From the NCBI RefSeq assembly GCF_014192155.1, contig NZ_JACHXO010000003.1:248001-312000 (forward strand): a stretch of DNA of 64,000 nucleotides, written 5' to 3'. The DNA is from Roseateles terrae (lineage in GTDB: Bacteria > Pseudomonadota > Gammaproteobacteria > Burkholderiales > Burkholderiaceae_C). The position numbers and the translations under genes were made by a program. The notes beneath the pieces were generated by a model, which worked only from the letters and a program-made list of their open reading frames with translations, searched no databases and was not told the origin of the DNA. Positions 27,422 to 36,806 of this stretch are shown here, piece by piece (positions within the stretch are counted from its first letter, which is position 1; the number at the start of each line of letters is the position of its first letter).

Positions 27422-28452
27422 GCCTGAGTGCGAGCGGCATGGAAGGCACTCGCGGCCTTCGCGGCATCAGCGGCGCGTGCAGCGACGCCCTGCTCCAGCG
27501 CATCGACGAAGGTCGCGGCCACATCAAAGCCCGTCTGCTCCATGATCTCCTGGAAGCAGGTCGGGCTGGTCACGTTGATCTCGGTCATCTTGTCGCCGAT
27601 CACGTCCAGACCCACCAGCAGCAGTCCGCGCGCGGCGAGCACCGGCGCCAGCGCCTCGGCGATGCGGCGGTCCGCATCGCTCAGCGGCTGGGCCACGCCC
27701 TTGCCACCCGCGGCCAGATTGCCACGCACCTCGCTGCCCTGCGGAATGCGGGCCAGGCAATACGGCACCGGCTGGCCGCCGATCAGCAGGATGCGTTTGT
27801 CCCCTTGCGCGATCTCCGGCACGAAGCGCTGCACCATCACCGTCTCGGCGCCCTGCTTGTTCAGCGTCTCGATGATGCTGCCCAGGTTCAGGCCATCGGC
27901 CTTCACGCGGAAGATGCCCATGCCGCCCATGCCGTCCAGCGGCTTGAGGATGATGTCCTGATGCTCCGCATGGAAGGCACGGATGGCTGCGTCCGAACGG
28001 GTCACCAGCGTTGGCGAGATGAATTGGGAGAATTCGAGGATGGCCAGCTTCTCCGGATGGTCCCGCAGCGCCGACGGCTTGTTGAAGACCTTGGCGCCCT
28101 CCCGCTCGGCCTGCTCCAGCAGATGGGTGGCGTAGAAGAATTCAGAGTCGAACGGCGGGTCCTTGCGCATCAGCACCGCATCGACATCGGCCAGAGCCAG
28201 CGGCCCGCGTTCCTCGATGTGGTGCCAGACCGCGAGCTTGGTGCCGGCGCTGCTGGCCACCGCTTCGGGCGTCAGCACCAGGCGGCGGGCTTCCCGCGCG
28301 GTCACGCGGCTGCCGCTCACCCACATCAGTTCCGGCACCTCGCAGGCCCAGACTTCATGGCCGCGGCGGGCGGCCTCGCGCATCATGGCGAAGGTGGAGT
28401 CCTTGTAGGTGTTGAAGGCCGAGAGCGGATCGGCGACGAACAAAATCTTCAT
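27418..28452 (-). CDS. gshB: Glutathione synthetase
   Basis: This 344-residue ATP-grasp ligase joins gamma-glutamylcysteine and glycine. Features: start MKILFVADPLSAFNTYKDST, MRKDPPFDSEF (about 96-106), ATP-grasp KPLDGMGGMGIFRV (about 167-180), RILLIGGQPVPYCLARIP and metal-binding EINVTSPTCFQEI near the end. GGAAG precedes the ATG. Its stop codon lies in the first unit of a 7-bp tandem repeat, so the C-terminal residues may vary between strains. The gshA partner lies 7 kb away rather than beside it. Confidence 0.96.
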   Translation of the reverse strand: MKILFVADPLSAFNTYKDSTFAMMREAARRGHEVWACEVPELMWVSGSRVTAREARRLVLTPEAVASSAGTKLAVWHHIEERGPLALADVDAVLMRKDPPFDSEFFYATHLLEQAEREGAKVFNKPSALRDHPEKLAILEFSQFISPTLVTRSDAAIRAFHAEHQDIILKPLDGMGGMGIFRVKADGLNLGSIIETLNKQGAETVMVQRFVPEIAQGDKRILLIGGQPVPYCLARIPQGSEVRGNLAAGGKGVAQPLSDADRRIAEALAPVLAARGLLLVGLDVIGDKMTEINVTSPTCFQEIMEQTGFDVAATFVDALEQGVAARAADAAKAASAFHAARTQA

Positions 28453-28471
28453 GGGGGGCTTCCGGAAAAAT

Positions 28472-29638
28472 TCAGCGTTGCCTGAAGTGTTGCACCATCA
28501 GAGAAACCGCGCCGGCCACGACCCCCCAGAATGCGGAGCCGATGCCCAGCAGACTGAGCCCGGAGAGAGTGACCAGGAAGGTGAGCAGGGCCGCATCGCG
28601 GTGTTTTTCTTCCTTCAGGGCGGCAGAGAGCCCCCCGGCGATGGTGCCCAGCAGGGCCAGACCGGCCACCGCCGTCACCAATTCCTTCGGGAAGGCATGC
28701 AGCAGGCCCACCACGGCGCCGCCGGCCAGGCCGATCATCAGATAGAACACGCCCGCCATCACCGACGCCATGTAGCGCCGCTTCGGATCTTCGTGCGCTT
28801 CGCGCCCCATGCAGATGGCGGCGGTGATGGCCGCGAGGTTGAAGGCATATCCACCGAAGGGTGCCAGAAGGACGGTGGCCAGACCGGTGGTCGTGATGCT
28901 GGCGGACACCGGGGTGTCGTAGCCTGCGGCCCGCTGCGCCGCCACGCCGGGCAGGTTCTGGGACGCCATGGTCACAAGGAACAGCGGCAGCGCCACGCCG
29001 ATGAGCGTCGTCACGCTGAAGGTCGGCGTCGTCCAGACCGGTAGGGCCCACTGCCAGTGCACGTCCCGCCACTGCAACTGCCCCTGCACGCCCGCCACGA
29101 GAATGCCCATCAGCAGCACCGCCGGGGTGGCATACCGGGGCCACCAGCGCCGCCCGGCGAGATAGGTCAGCGCCATGGCGACCACCAGCAGCGGCTGTGT
29201 CTTCGTCGCCAGCACCGCATCCAGCCCGAACCGGGCCAGCACACCGGCCAGCAGCGCAGCAGCAATCGCGATCGGGATGCGGTCCATGAGGCGCTCGAAA
29301 ACACGGGTGACCCCGAAAAGCACGATCAAGCCGCCACAGACGATGAAGGCGCCGATGGCTTCGGCCATCGGCACGCCGGAGGTGGCGGCCAGCAGGGCGG
29401 CACCGGGGGTGGACCAGGCGGTCAGCACCGGCTGGCGGGTCCAGAGCGACAGACCCAGGCTGGTCAGGCCCATGCCGATGCCCAGGGCCCAGATCCAGGA
29501 GGTGGTCTGGGCCTCGGTCGCTCCCAACTGCTGGGTGGCCTGAAAGATGATGGCCACCGAGCTGGTGAAGCCCACCAGCACGGCGACAAAGCCGGCGACG
29601 GTGGCGGACAGGGACAGGTCTTTCAGGGCACGTTGCAT
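28472..29638 (-). CDS. benE: Benzoate/proton symporter family protein
   Basis: This 388-residue membrane protein of the BenE family has about 12 hydrophobic segments, with SATVAGFVAVLVGFTSS at the start, the family stretch TAWSTPGAALLAATSG (about 72-87) and GGYAFNLAAITAAICMG in the second half. Benzoate catabolic genes are absent here, so import of benzoate or a related compound is inferred from family only. It is 19 bases upstream of gshB, which may be partly co-transcribed with it. Confidence 0.9.
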   Translation of the reverse strand: MQRALKDLSLSATVAGFVAVLVGFTSSVAIIFQATQQLGATEAQTTSWIWALGIGMGLTSLGLSLWTRQPVLTAWSTPGAALLAATSGVPMAEAIGAFIVCGGLIVLFGVTRVFERLMDRIPIAIAAALLAGVLARFGLDAVLATKTQPLLVVAMALTYLAGRRWWPRYATPAVLLMGILVAGVQGQLQWRDVHWQWALPVWTTPTFSVTTLIGVALPLFLVTMASQNLPGVAAQRAAGYDTPVSASITTTGLATVLLAPFGGYAFNLAAITAAICMGREAHEDPKRRYMASVMAGVFYLMIGLAGGAVVGLLHAFPKELVTAVAGLALLGTIAGGLSAALKEEKHRDAALLTFLVTLSGLSLLGIGSAFWGVVAGAVSLMVQHFRQR

Positions 29639-29740
29639 GGTGGCCGGAGCATACCTAGGCGGCGGTCACCTCTGAAGACCTGGGCGCTGCGGATGTCACC
29701 CGCGGGCGGATGGCGCCGCGGACCCGGCGGCCCACCGCTT

Positions 29741-31624
29741 TTAGATCTCGACCTTGGACCCCAGCTCCACGATGCGGTTGGTGGGCAGGTGCAGGAAGTC
29801 CGCCGCCGCGGCCGCATTGCGGTGCATGCTGGCGAACAGCTTCTCCCGCCACAGGGCCATGCCCGAGCCGATGGTCGGAATGACGATGTCCCGCGAGAGG
29901 AAGTAGCTGGTCTCCATCTCGTCCAGATGCACGCCGCGCTGCTCCAGCAGCCGCAGCGCTTCCGGCACGTCCGGTTCGTTCTTGAAGCCGAAGTGCAGCG
30001 TCACCTGCCAGCAGTGGTTGTCCAGGCTCTCCACTTCCACCCGCTTCTCGAAGCCGATCCACGGCACCTCGTGATGGCGCACGCTCACAAACAGGTTCTG
30101 CTCATGCAGCACCTTGTTGTGCTTGAGGTTGTGCAGCAGCGCATTGGGCGTGGTGCCCTGCTCGGCCGACAGGAATACCGCCGTGCCCACCACCCGCGTC
30201 GGCGGATTGATGAACACCGCCTCGAGGAAGCTGCGCAGGTCGATGGCGTCTTCGCGCAGCTTGTCCGACAGCAGGCGGCGGCCCTGCTTCCAGGTCAGCA
30301 TCAGGGTGAACATGCCCACGCCGATCATCAGCGGGAACCAGCCGCCGTGCGCCACCTTCAGCAGATTGGACGCAAGGAAGGTGGCGTCAATGACAAAGAA
30401 CGCGCCGGTGGCGGCAATGCACAGCGCCAGCGGATATCCCCAGCCATAGCGGATGACGAAGAAGGTCATGATGGTGGTGATGGTCATGTCGATCGTCACC
30501 GCCACGCCATAGGCGCCGGCCAGCTTGCTGGACGAGCCGAAGAAGGCCACCGCCACCACCACAAAGGCGAACAGACCCCAGTTCACAAACGGCACATAGA
30601 TCTGGCCGATGTCCCGCACGGAGGTGTGCAGGATGCGCATGCGCGGCAGCAGCCCCAGCTGCACCGCCTGCTTGGTCACCGAGAAGGCCGCGGTGATCAG
30701 CGCCTGCGAAGCCACGATGGCCGCCAGCGTCGCCAGGCCGAACAGCGGGATCTCGGCCCAGGACGGCGCAATCAGGTAGAACGGGTTCTTGATGGCCTCG
30801 GGCCGCTCCAGCAGCAGGGCGCCCTGGCCGAAGTAGTTCAGCACCAGCGCCGGCATCACAAAGCCATACCAGGCGATGCGGATGGGCTTCTTGCCGAAGT
30901 GCCCCAGGTCTGCATAGAGCGCCTCGCCGCCGGTCACCACCAGCACCACCGCGCCCAGGGCGACGAAGGCGATCCAGCCGTAGTCGACGCAAAACCGCAC
31001 GGCATACAGCGGATTGATCGCCGTCAGCACATGCGGATTGCCCCAGATCTGCGGCACTCCCAGCGCCGCCAGCGTGGTGAACCACACCAGCATGACCGGG
31101 CCGAAGGCCTTGCCCACGCCGCTGGTGCCAAAACGCTGCACCGAGAACAGTCCGGCCAGCACGATCAGCGTGACCGGGACGATGACGTTGTCGTATTGGG
31201 GGAAGTAGACGTCAATGCCCTCCACCGCCCCCAGCACCGTCATCGCCGGCGTGATCACCGCATCCCCAAAGAAGATGGCGGTGCCGAACAGGCCGACCAG
31301 CATCAGGCTGCGTCGCAACTGCGGCTTGTGGCGCACGGCCGTGGTGGCCAGGGCCAGCATGGCGATCAGGCCGCCTTCGCCGTTGTTGTCCGCCCGCAGG
31401 ATCAGCAGCACGTATTTGAGGGAGACGATGACAGTCATCGTCCAGAAGAGCAGGGACAGCACGCCCAGGATGTTGTCGTGTGTCAGCGGCACATGGCCGC
31501 CATGAAACACTTCCTTCAGGGCATAGAGGGGGCTGGTGCCGATGTCCCCGTACACAACACCCAATGCGCCGATGGTCAGGCCCGCGAGGGCGGACGGCGA
31601 GCGGGCCGCTTGGTGTGAACTCAC
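29741..31624 (-). CDS. kup: Low-affinity potassium uptake protein Kup
   Basis: This 627-residue potassium/proton symporter has about 12 transmembrane segments in the first 440 residues and a cytoplasmic C-terminal domain. The family start [20 protein letters not shown] is present, as are [20 protein letters not shown] and [13 protein letters not shown]. It begins with GTG 31624, without a strong ribosome-binding site, and an 8-bp stem lies just upstream. It is divergent from a LysR gene. A large open frame on the other strand is its shadow. Confidence 0.95.
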   Translation of the reverse strand: MSSHQAARSPSALAGLTIGALGVVYGDIGTSPLYALKEVFHGGHVPLTHDNILGVLSLLFWTMTVIVSLKYVLLILRADNNGEGGLIAMLALATTAVRHKPQLRRSLMLVGLFGTAIFFGDAVITPAMTVLGAVEGIDVYFPQYDNVIVPVTLIVLAGLFSVQRFGTSGVGKAFGPVMLVWFTTLAALGVPQIWGNPHVLTAINPLYAVRFCVDYGWIAFVALGAVVLVVTGGEALYADLGHFGKKPIRIAWYGFVMPALVLNYFGQGALLLERPEAIKNPFYLIAPSWAEIPLFGLATLAAIVASQALITAAFSVTKQAVQLGLLPRMRILHTSVRDIGQIYVPFVNWGLFAFVVVAVAFFGSSSKLAGAYGVAVTIDMTITTIMTFFVIRYGWGYPLALCIAATGAFFVIDATFLASNLLKVAHGGWFPLMIGVGMFTLMLTWKQGRRLLSDKLREDAIDLRSFLEAVFINPPTRVVGTAVFLSAEQGTTPNALLHNLKHNKVLHEQNLFVSVRHHEVPWIGFEKRVEVESLDNHCWQVTLHFGFKNEPDVPEALRLLEQRGVHLDEMETSYFLSRDIVIPTIGSGMALWREKLFASMHRNAAAAADFLHLPTNRIVELGSKVEI

Positions 31625-31632
31625 AGAGTCGC

Positions 31633-31657
31633 TCGCGACCGTTCTGAGGGGTCGCGA
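31633..31657 (-). other. Hairpin immediately upstream of the kup start
   Basis: TCGCGACC (31633-31640) pairs perfectly with GGTCGCGA (31650-31657) around a 9-base loop. It ends 9 bases before the kup GTG and would overlap the ribosome landing site in the mRNA. The rest of the 230-base divergent gap has no clear promoter. Confidence 0.6.
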
Positions 31658-31854
31658 AAAGTCGAAAGTGCGTATTGTGTGCTTCTATTTGTGCAGCGCA
31701 ACACCCCCACCTCTGTGACCGACTTTGGCTTGCGTCCGGGCGACGGCCGTGCGAAGGAATTGCGTCAGAGTTGACGGGGGCGGTTGGCGGATCACATCCT
31801 GTAAACCCCTGCGTGCGCTTTGCAGGTACGCTTGCGCCTCTTTCCAGACCGCCC

Positions 31855-32826
31855 ATGACCGACCTCTCTTCCACGCCCGAGGCCGCCGAGCAGTTCATCG
31901 TGCGCCGCATGAGCCTGCGGCATGCGCGGGTGCTGATCGCCCTGCACGACACCGGCAACGCCAGCCATGCCGCGGAAGTGCTGCATGTGACCCAGCCGGC
32001 GGTCAGCAAGACGCTGGCCGAGCTGGAGCAGGGCCTGGGCCAGATGCTGTTCCTGCGCAAGGGCCGGCATATGTACATCACGCCGGTCGGCCGCCGGTTG
32101 CTGACGCTGGCCCGCAAGATTGAAGCGGACCTGCACCGGGCGGCCGGAGAAGTGGCCTCCATGGTGCGGGGCGCCACGGGCGAGCTGCGCATCGGCGCCA
32201 CCAATGCCGCTTTGGCCCGGCTGTTGCCACGGGCGGTGGCGGCGCTGAAGCGGGAGTCGCCGCAAATGACGGTGAGCGTGCGCACACATGCGCTGCGTTC
32301 CTTGTTCGAAGATCTGCTGGCCGGCCAGCTGGACCTGGTCATTGCCCGGGTGATGCCGCAGGACGAACCGCTGGGGCTGCAGCGCATGGCCCTGCTGCAA
32401 CAGCCGGAGCGGCTGGCGATCAGCGCCATCCATCCGCTGGCGTCGGCCGAGACGCTGAGCTGGGAAACGCTCAGCCGCCAGCGCTGGATCTGGCACATGC
32501 CTGGCACCCGCACCCGGATGCTGGTGGACCGGCTCTGGCAGGCCAAGGGTCTGCCCCTGCCCAGCGATCTGATCGAAAACGGCGACCTGCTGCTGTCGCT
32601 CAACATGATGTGTGAGATGCCGCTGCTGGCGGTCATGCCGCACGATGTGGCGGTGGACGCCGAACGCAAGGGCATCGTCCGGCTGCTGCCGCATGACGTG
32701 GACCTGGGCCTGGGTGCGCTGTCGGTCTGGCATCTGCCGGATGCGCACGGTGAAGGGCTGGACCGCTTCAAGCTGCTGCTGCTCCAGGCGGCCACGGACG
32801 TGGAAGGCGCGGCCCTCAAGGCCTGA
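31855..32826 (+). CDS. LysR-family transcriptional regulator
   Basis: This 323-residue regulator has an N-terminal winged helix (about 16-75): RHARVLIALHDTGNASHAAEVLHVTQPAVSKTL as a broken series, then QMLFLRKGRHMYITPVG. The effector domain starts at GELRIGATNAALARLLP. The GbpR/PcaQ-like subgroup is the nearest by eye (MSLRHARVL start and PHDVAVDAERKGIVRLLP). ATG 31855 is the first sensible start; the frame opens further upstream without support. It is divergent from kup, which may not be its target. Confidence 0.9.
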   Translation: MTDLSSTPEAAEQFIVRRMSLRHARVLIALHDTGNASHAAEVLHVTQPAVSKTLAELEQGLGQMLFLRKGRHMYITPVGRRLLTLARKIEADLHRAAGEVASMVRGATGELRIGATNAALARLLPRAVAALKRESPQMTVSVRTHALRSLFEDLLAGQLDLVIARVMPQDEPLGLQRMALLQQPERLAISAIHPLASAETLSWETLSRQRWIWHMPGTRTRMLVDRLWQAKGLPLPSDLIENGDLLLSLNMMCEMPLLAVMPHDVAVDAERKGIVRLLPHDVDLGLGALSVWHLPDAHGEGLDRFKLLLLQAATDVEGAALKA

Positions 32827-32869
32827 CGGAACCGCCCGGCGCGCCGCGGTCAACTGAGGGGCAGCGGGG

Positions 32870-33970
32870 TTGTCCCGTGCCTCCTGTCCCCCGCCGATGC
32901 GCACGCTGCCGCTGCAATCCCTGGTTCCCATTGTTGGAGCCGATCCGACAACCGATCACGCCGCATTCGCGGATCCCACCGCGGCCCCGCCGGAGTGGCT
33001 GATCAGGCATGAGGACGCTGCGGCAGAGGTCCTGGGCCTGATCCGTCAGGGAACGGTTCCTGCGCATGGGCCGGTCCTCGCCCCACTGGGGCGGCAACTT
33101 CACCAGGACGGACATGTACTGGTCAGGCAGCGCCTGGCTTTGCTGCCCTCACCGACCGGGAGATCGGGCGCGTCGCCGATGCCGATCAGCGCGGGCGCTG
33201 CGTCAGCCCGTCAGGGAGCTTCGACCTCCATCCCGGAGCTGGTCATCATGCGTCCCCCATCGGATGACTACGTTCCGATGGTGGAGTTCATGCTGATTCT
33301 CCGAGGACTGAACGCCCGCCACGTGGTGGCCCTGGGCAACGTTGCGCGGCCATGGGCCAAGGATGGGGAGGCCACGCCATCCACTTACGTGTTGGTGGAC
33401 GGGGACTCGGCGGTCCGCTACAGGTCGTCAGACGTCACGCAAAGGGGTGCGGGCTGGCGACGTCAGATCGAGTTCGAATGGGAACCCCCGGCCAACGACC
33501 CGCCGTCCAACGCCCCCCCGGCCACGAAGGTCTGCGATCGGCACAAGATTGAGCAATTGCAGGTGGAGTGCGGAACGCCTGGCACCCTGGGGCCCGCCCA
33601 GCTGCGCTGCGCCGCGGACTGGATCCTGTGGAACAGCCAGCCAGGAGAGCGGGTGGTGCTGCTGGGCCGCGATGACGTGGGCGTGAAGAGCTCGCCCGAT
33701 GCCGATCCCCTGCTGGCCATGAGCGGCCAGTTGGCCCTGACGCTGGCCCTGCGCCAGGGGCTGATGGCCACTGCGGGGCCGACGCCGGACACGGCGGACG
33801 CGTTCTACCGCCATCAGCAGCGGCAGTGGCTCCTGGACGCCGCCAGTGATCTGCACCAGCGCGATCCCGCCTTGCTGGGTGGCCCGGTGCATCTGGCGGC
33901 GGCGCTGGCTGCGTCGGAGCCCTTGGACGCACCGGACTGCCCGGCGCCCATGCATTCGCCAGCGGCCTGA
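32870..33970 (+). CDS. Protein of unknown function, tandem paralogue A (possible degenerate tyrosine-phosphatase fold)
   Basis: This is a 366-residue protein I do not recognise. Start TTG 32870 has GAGGGG eight bases upstream; ATG 32897 lacks one. The first 40 and last 20 residues are Pro/Ala/Ser-rich; no signal peptide or membrane segment is visible. Three blocks match the next gene: 130-165 (VEFMLILRGLNARHVVALGN), 258-298 (PGERVVLLGR, SGQLALTLALRQG) and 313-347 (QRQWLLDAASDLHQ, HLAAALA). Block order recalls bacterial tyrosine phosphatases such as YopH, but the P-loop position reads VVLLGRDDVGVKS, with no catalytic Cys. A secreted-effector origin is possible but unproven. It lies 43 bases after the LysR gene. 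Confidence 0.6.
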   Translation: MSRASCPPPMRTLPLQSLVPIVGADPTTDHAAFADPTAAPPEWLIRHEDAAAEVLGLIRQGTVPAHGPVLAPLGRQLHQDGHVLVRQRLALLPSPTGRSGASPMPISAGAASARQGASTSIPELVIMRPPSDDYVPMVEFMLILRGLNARHVVALGNVARPWAKDGEATPSTYVLVDGDSAVRYRSSDVTQRGAGWRRQIEFEWEPPANDPPSNAPPATKVCDRHKIEQLQVECGTPGTLGPAQLRCAADWILWNSQPGERVVLLGRDDVGVKSSPDADPLLAMSGQLALTLALRQGLMATAGPTPDTADAFYRHQQRQWLLDAASDLHQRDPALLGGPVHLAAALAASEPLDAPDCPAPMHSPAA

Positions 33971-34104
33971 TCCCGCCGGCGCCGCATCGCCCTGAAGAAC
34001 CACCGGCTGGCCTGTCCCACTGACCACGGTTGCAGCGCCCGCTGCCCACTGCGCAATGGCCTTCGCAAGATCCGATTGAGGCCGCTGAAGGAGAAGCCCC
34101 ACAC

Positions 34105-35160
34105 ATGGTCCCCAGTTCATCCTCCATGTCCCTGAACACCACGTCGCACGCGCTGGCAGAGCCGGAGCAGGTGGGACGCCCCCCGCCTCCGGCCGGTCCT
34201 CAGCCACCACCGTCCGGCATTCCCTGGCTCAGTGCGCACCGGCAAGTCGCCGAGGCGGTGCTGGAAGACGCAAAACAGCATCGGCGTCCAGCCCATCCGC
34301 CGGTCTTCGAATTCGGGACTCTTTACGGAGTGGACGACTGCCCTGCGCTTCTGCGAAGCCAGGTGACCGTGCGGACCGCGTTGGGTCCGCAGCACGCTGA
34401 GCGTCCTGCGGGCCGAGCGCTGCAGCTGCTCGCCAGTCCAGCCCCAGACGTGCATAGCGGGTGGGACCTGCTGCGAGCCCTGCGCAGCCTTCAGGTCGAA
34501 GCTCTGGTCACCCTGGGCGACCTGCCGGTCACGTGGTTGCCCACGTCCTCCCCGCTCAACTGCGCCTACGCCGTCAACAGGCCGAAAGAGCCGACGCTGC
34601 TTCTGGAAACCACTGCCACGCAGTGCTGGGGCAGTGGTTGGTCCAGCAAACTTTCCCTGCGCGCCACCGCACCGATGGCGGACGGCTCGTTGCCCGCCCT
34701 GACCTTACAGCGACTGCACCTACCCACACAAGCAGTGGACCTGCTGCCGCCGGATTCCCTGCAGAGCGTGCTGGACTGGATGACTGAGCACACGCCTCCC
34801 GGAGCGCCGGTCGCATTGATGGCTGTCAACGATATCCCTACGCCGCATCCCGCATCAGATCCATTCCCGCTTCGGATGATGGGCAACCAGGTGGCCCTGG
34901 CAATGGCGCTGCGCGAAGGCGGGGAGACGTTTGGCCGTGACCATGCCCTCGCGCAAGCTCAAAGGCAGCAATTGCTGGCGGATGCCGCCAGCGAACTGCA
35001 TCGACACTGTCCCGTGCCGCTGGTGGGAACGAGCCACCTGAGCGCAGTGCTGGAGGCGGATCACCGGAGCCGATCCTCGAGACAGGGTCCTAGACCTCCC
35101 CCCGCGAGACCGGTCCCCCCGGTTCGATCGGCACTCACCCACAACGCCGATGGAGGGTGA
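34105..35160 (+). CDS. Protein of unknown function, tandem paralogue B
   Basis: This is a 351-residue protein related to the preceding one. ATG 34105 has AAGGAG 11 bases upstream; a TTG at 34030 is an unsupported longer option. Matching blocks: 112-147 (HSGWDLLRALRSLQVEALVTLGDL in two parts), 233-273 (PGAPVALMA, NQVALAMALREG) and 283-317 (AQRQQLLADAASELHRH, HLSAVLE). The first 40 and last 35 residues are Pro/Ser/Arg-rich and probably disordered. The central LLASPAPDVHSGWD is reminiscent of the GPL...DFWRM segment of tyrosine phosphatases, but no Cys-X5-Arg loop is present. No membrane or export signal is obvious. Function unknown. Confidence 0.6.
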   Translation: MVPSSSSMSLNTTSHALAEPEQVGRPPPPAGPQPPPSGIPWLSAHRQVAEAVLEDAKQHRRPAHPPVFEFGTLYGVDDCPALLRSQVTVRTALGPQHAERPAGRALQLLASPAPDVHSGWDLLRALRSLQVEALVTLGDLPVTWLPTSSPLNCAYAVNRPKEPTLLLETTATQCWGSGWSSKLSLRATAPMADGSLPALTLQRLHLPTQAVDLLPPDSLQSVLDWMTEHTPPGAPVALMAVNDIPTPHPASDPFPLRMMGNQVALAMALREGGETFGRDHALAQAQRQQLLADAASELHRHCPVPLVGTSHLSAVLEADHRSRSSRQGPRPPPARPVPPVRSALTHNADGG

Positions 35161-35205
35161 TTCATCAGCCAAGAAACCTCGGCCCGGCGGCTTCGTCCCT
35201 ATTGA

Positions 35206-35228
35206 CGAGTTGCCTCCGTGGCAACTCG
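35206..35228. other. Hairpin between convergent genes
   Basis: CGAGTTGCC (35206-35214) pairs perfectly with GGCAACTCG (35220-35228) around TCCGT. It lies between the end of paralogue B and the end of gshA. There is no U-run on either strand, so it is only a possible transcript end or stabilising stem. Confidence 0.4.
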
Positions 35229-35272
35229 CCCGACCGCCAAAGTACAGCGACGAATGAAGACGCGCCCTGCCC

Positions 35273-36568
35273 TCAGGCGTAGTCCTCCGCTTCCGGATCC
35301 GTCGCTTCCAGCTCATAGCTGGCGGCCAGCATGGCCAGACGGGCGATGACGCCATACATGTAGAAGCGGTTCGGCGCGCTGGCGCCGGGCTTCTCCCCCG
35401 GAGCGGGCAGGTGCGACGAATGCGCAAACGCCAGCGGCACATAACTCGAGCCCGGGGCGTTGAGGTTCTCGTCTTCGCCACGGTCCGCATGCACGCGGTA
35501 GAAGCCGCCCACCACATACCGGTCCATCATGTAGACCACCGGTTCGGCGACGGCGTCATGCATGCGTTCGTGGGTCACCACGCCTTCCTGCACCAGCACC
35601 TGCGACACCACCTGACCGTCCTTGATGACGCTCATCTTGTTGCGGGCGCGGCGTCCCAGGTCTTCCAGGTCCTTGGCATCGCGCACCGTCATGATGCCCA
35701 TGCCGTAGGTGCCGGAATCGGGTTTGACCACCACGAACGGCTTCTCCTGGATGCCGTATTCCTTGTACTTGCGGCGGGTCTTGGTGAGCACGTTGTCCAC
35801 TTGCGCCTGCAGGGCGTCCAGGCCCTGGCCGGTGCTGAAGTCCAGGTCGCCCACGGCCACCGACTGCGGATAGATCAGCCACGGGTCCATGCCCAGCAGC
35901 TTGGCGAATTTCTTGGCCACTTCCTCGTAGGCCCGGAAGTGCTGGCTCTTGCGGCGCAGCGCCCAGCCGGCATGCAGCGGCGGCAGCAGGTACTGCTCAT
36001 GCAGATGGGTCAGCACATCCGGAATGCCGGCCGAGAGGTCGTTGTTCAGCAGGATGGTGCAAGGGTCGAAGTCTTTCAGGCCCAGTCGCGAGCGCTGACG
36101 GATCAGCGGCTCCAGCGTCAGGCTGGTGCCGTCGGGCAGCGGCAGCGCGGTCGGCTCCTTGATGCTGTCGTCCAGGGTGCCCAGACGCACGTTCAGACCC
36201 GCCATGCTGAAGATGCGGATCAGCGTCTGGACATTGGTCAGGTAGAAGCTGTTGCGGGTGTGCTTCTCCGGAATCAGCAGCAGGTTCTTCGCTTCCGGGC
36301 AGATCTTCTCGATGGCCGCCATCGCCGCCTGCACCGCCAGCGGCAGCATCTCGGGCGTCAGGTTGTTGAAGCCGCCGGGGAAGAGGTTGGTGTCCACCGG
36401 GGCGAGCTTGAAGCCCGCATTGCGCAGGTCCACCGAACTGTAAAACGGCGGCGTGTGCTCCATCCATTCCAGCCGGAACCAGCGCTCAATGGCCGGCATG
36501 GACTCGAGCACGCGCTGTTCCAGCTCGTTGATGGGACCGGTCAGGGCGGTAATGAGGTGTGGAACCAT
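35273..36568 (-). CDS. gshA: Glutamate-cysteine ligase, proteobacterial (ferrooxidans-type) family
   Basis: This 431-residue ligase makes gamma-glutamylcysteine, the first step of glutathione synthesis. It belongs to the GshA family known from Acidithiobacillus and betaproteobacteria, unrelated in sequence to E. coli GshA. Recognisable stretches are WFRLEWMEHTPPFYSSVD, VDTNLFPGGFNNL, IPEKHTRNSFYLTNV, KPDSGTYGMGIMTV and VYMMDRYVVGGFYRVH. I use ATG 36568 (MVPHLITALTGP) from family knowledge, although the ribosome-binding site is poor; a GTG at 36673 would add 35 residues and run close to the amtB terminator. gshB is 7 kb away. Confidence 0.92.
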   Translation of the reverse strand: MVPHLITALTGPINELEQRVLESMPAIERWFRLEWMEHTPPFYSSVDLRNAGFKLAPVDTNLFPGGFNNLTPEMLPLAVQAAMAAIEKICPEAKNLLLIPEKHTRNSFYLTNVQTLIRIFSMAGLNVRLGTLDDSIKEPTALPLPDGTSLTLEPLIRQRSRLGLKDFDPCTILLNNDLSAGIPDVLTHLHEQYLLPPLHAGWALRRKSQHFRAYEEVAKKFAKLLGMDPWLIYPQSVAVGDLDFSTGQGLDALQAQVDNVLTKTRRKYKEYGIQEKPFVVVKPDSGTYGMGIMTVRDAKDLEDLGRRARNKMSVIKDGQVVSQVLVQEGVVTHERMHDAVAEPVVYMMDRYVVGGFYRVHADRGEDENLNAPGSSYVPLAFAHSSHLPAPGEKPGASAPNRFYMYGVIARLAMLAASYELEATDPEAEDYA

Positions 36569-36709
36569 GATGGACGGGGCGCTGGGCAGCCGGGGTAAGA
36601 GAGATTCTAGGGAAGCTTTCGGGCGGTCCGGCGCCAGTTCCGGGGGCTTCAAGCAATCCTTGGGTGCTGACACGTGGGGCCGGCCCTGCCAAAGGCAAGG
36701 GGCGATCCC

Positions 36710-36735
36710 AAAAAAAAGCCGCCCCGGAGGGCGGC
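36710..36735 (-). terminator. Terminator of the porin-glnK-amtB operon
   Basis: A 7-bp stem (GCCGCCC 36718-36724, GGGCGGC 36729-36735) with a CGGA loop is followed on the minus strand by eight U. It lies 72 bases past the amtB stop. Confidence 0.92.
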
Positions 36736-36806
36736 TGGAAGTCGAGCACCGGGCATCCCGGGCTGCTCAACCGTTCATTGCAGGAACTATCTTGGAGGTG
36801 ACCGGA

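Noticed and set aside
29057-31618. 853-codon plus-strand open frame opposite benE and kup
   Set aside because: It is a His/Gln/Arg-rich shadow of the two transporter genes, with no family resemblance.
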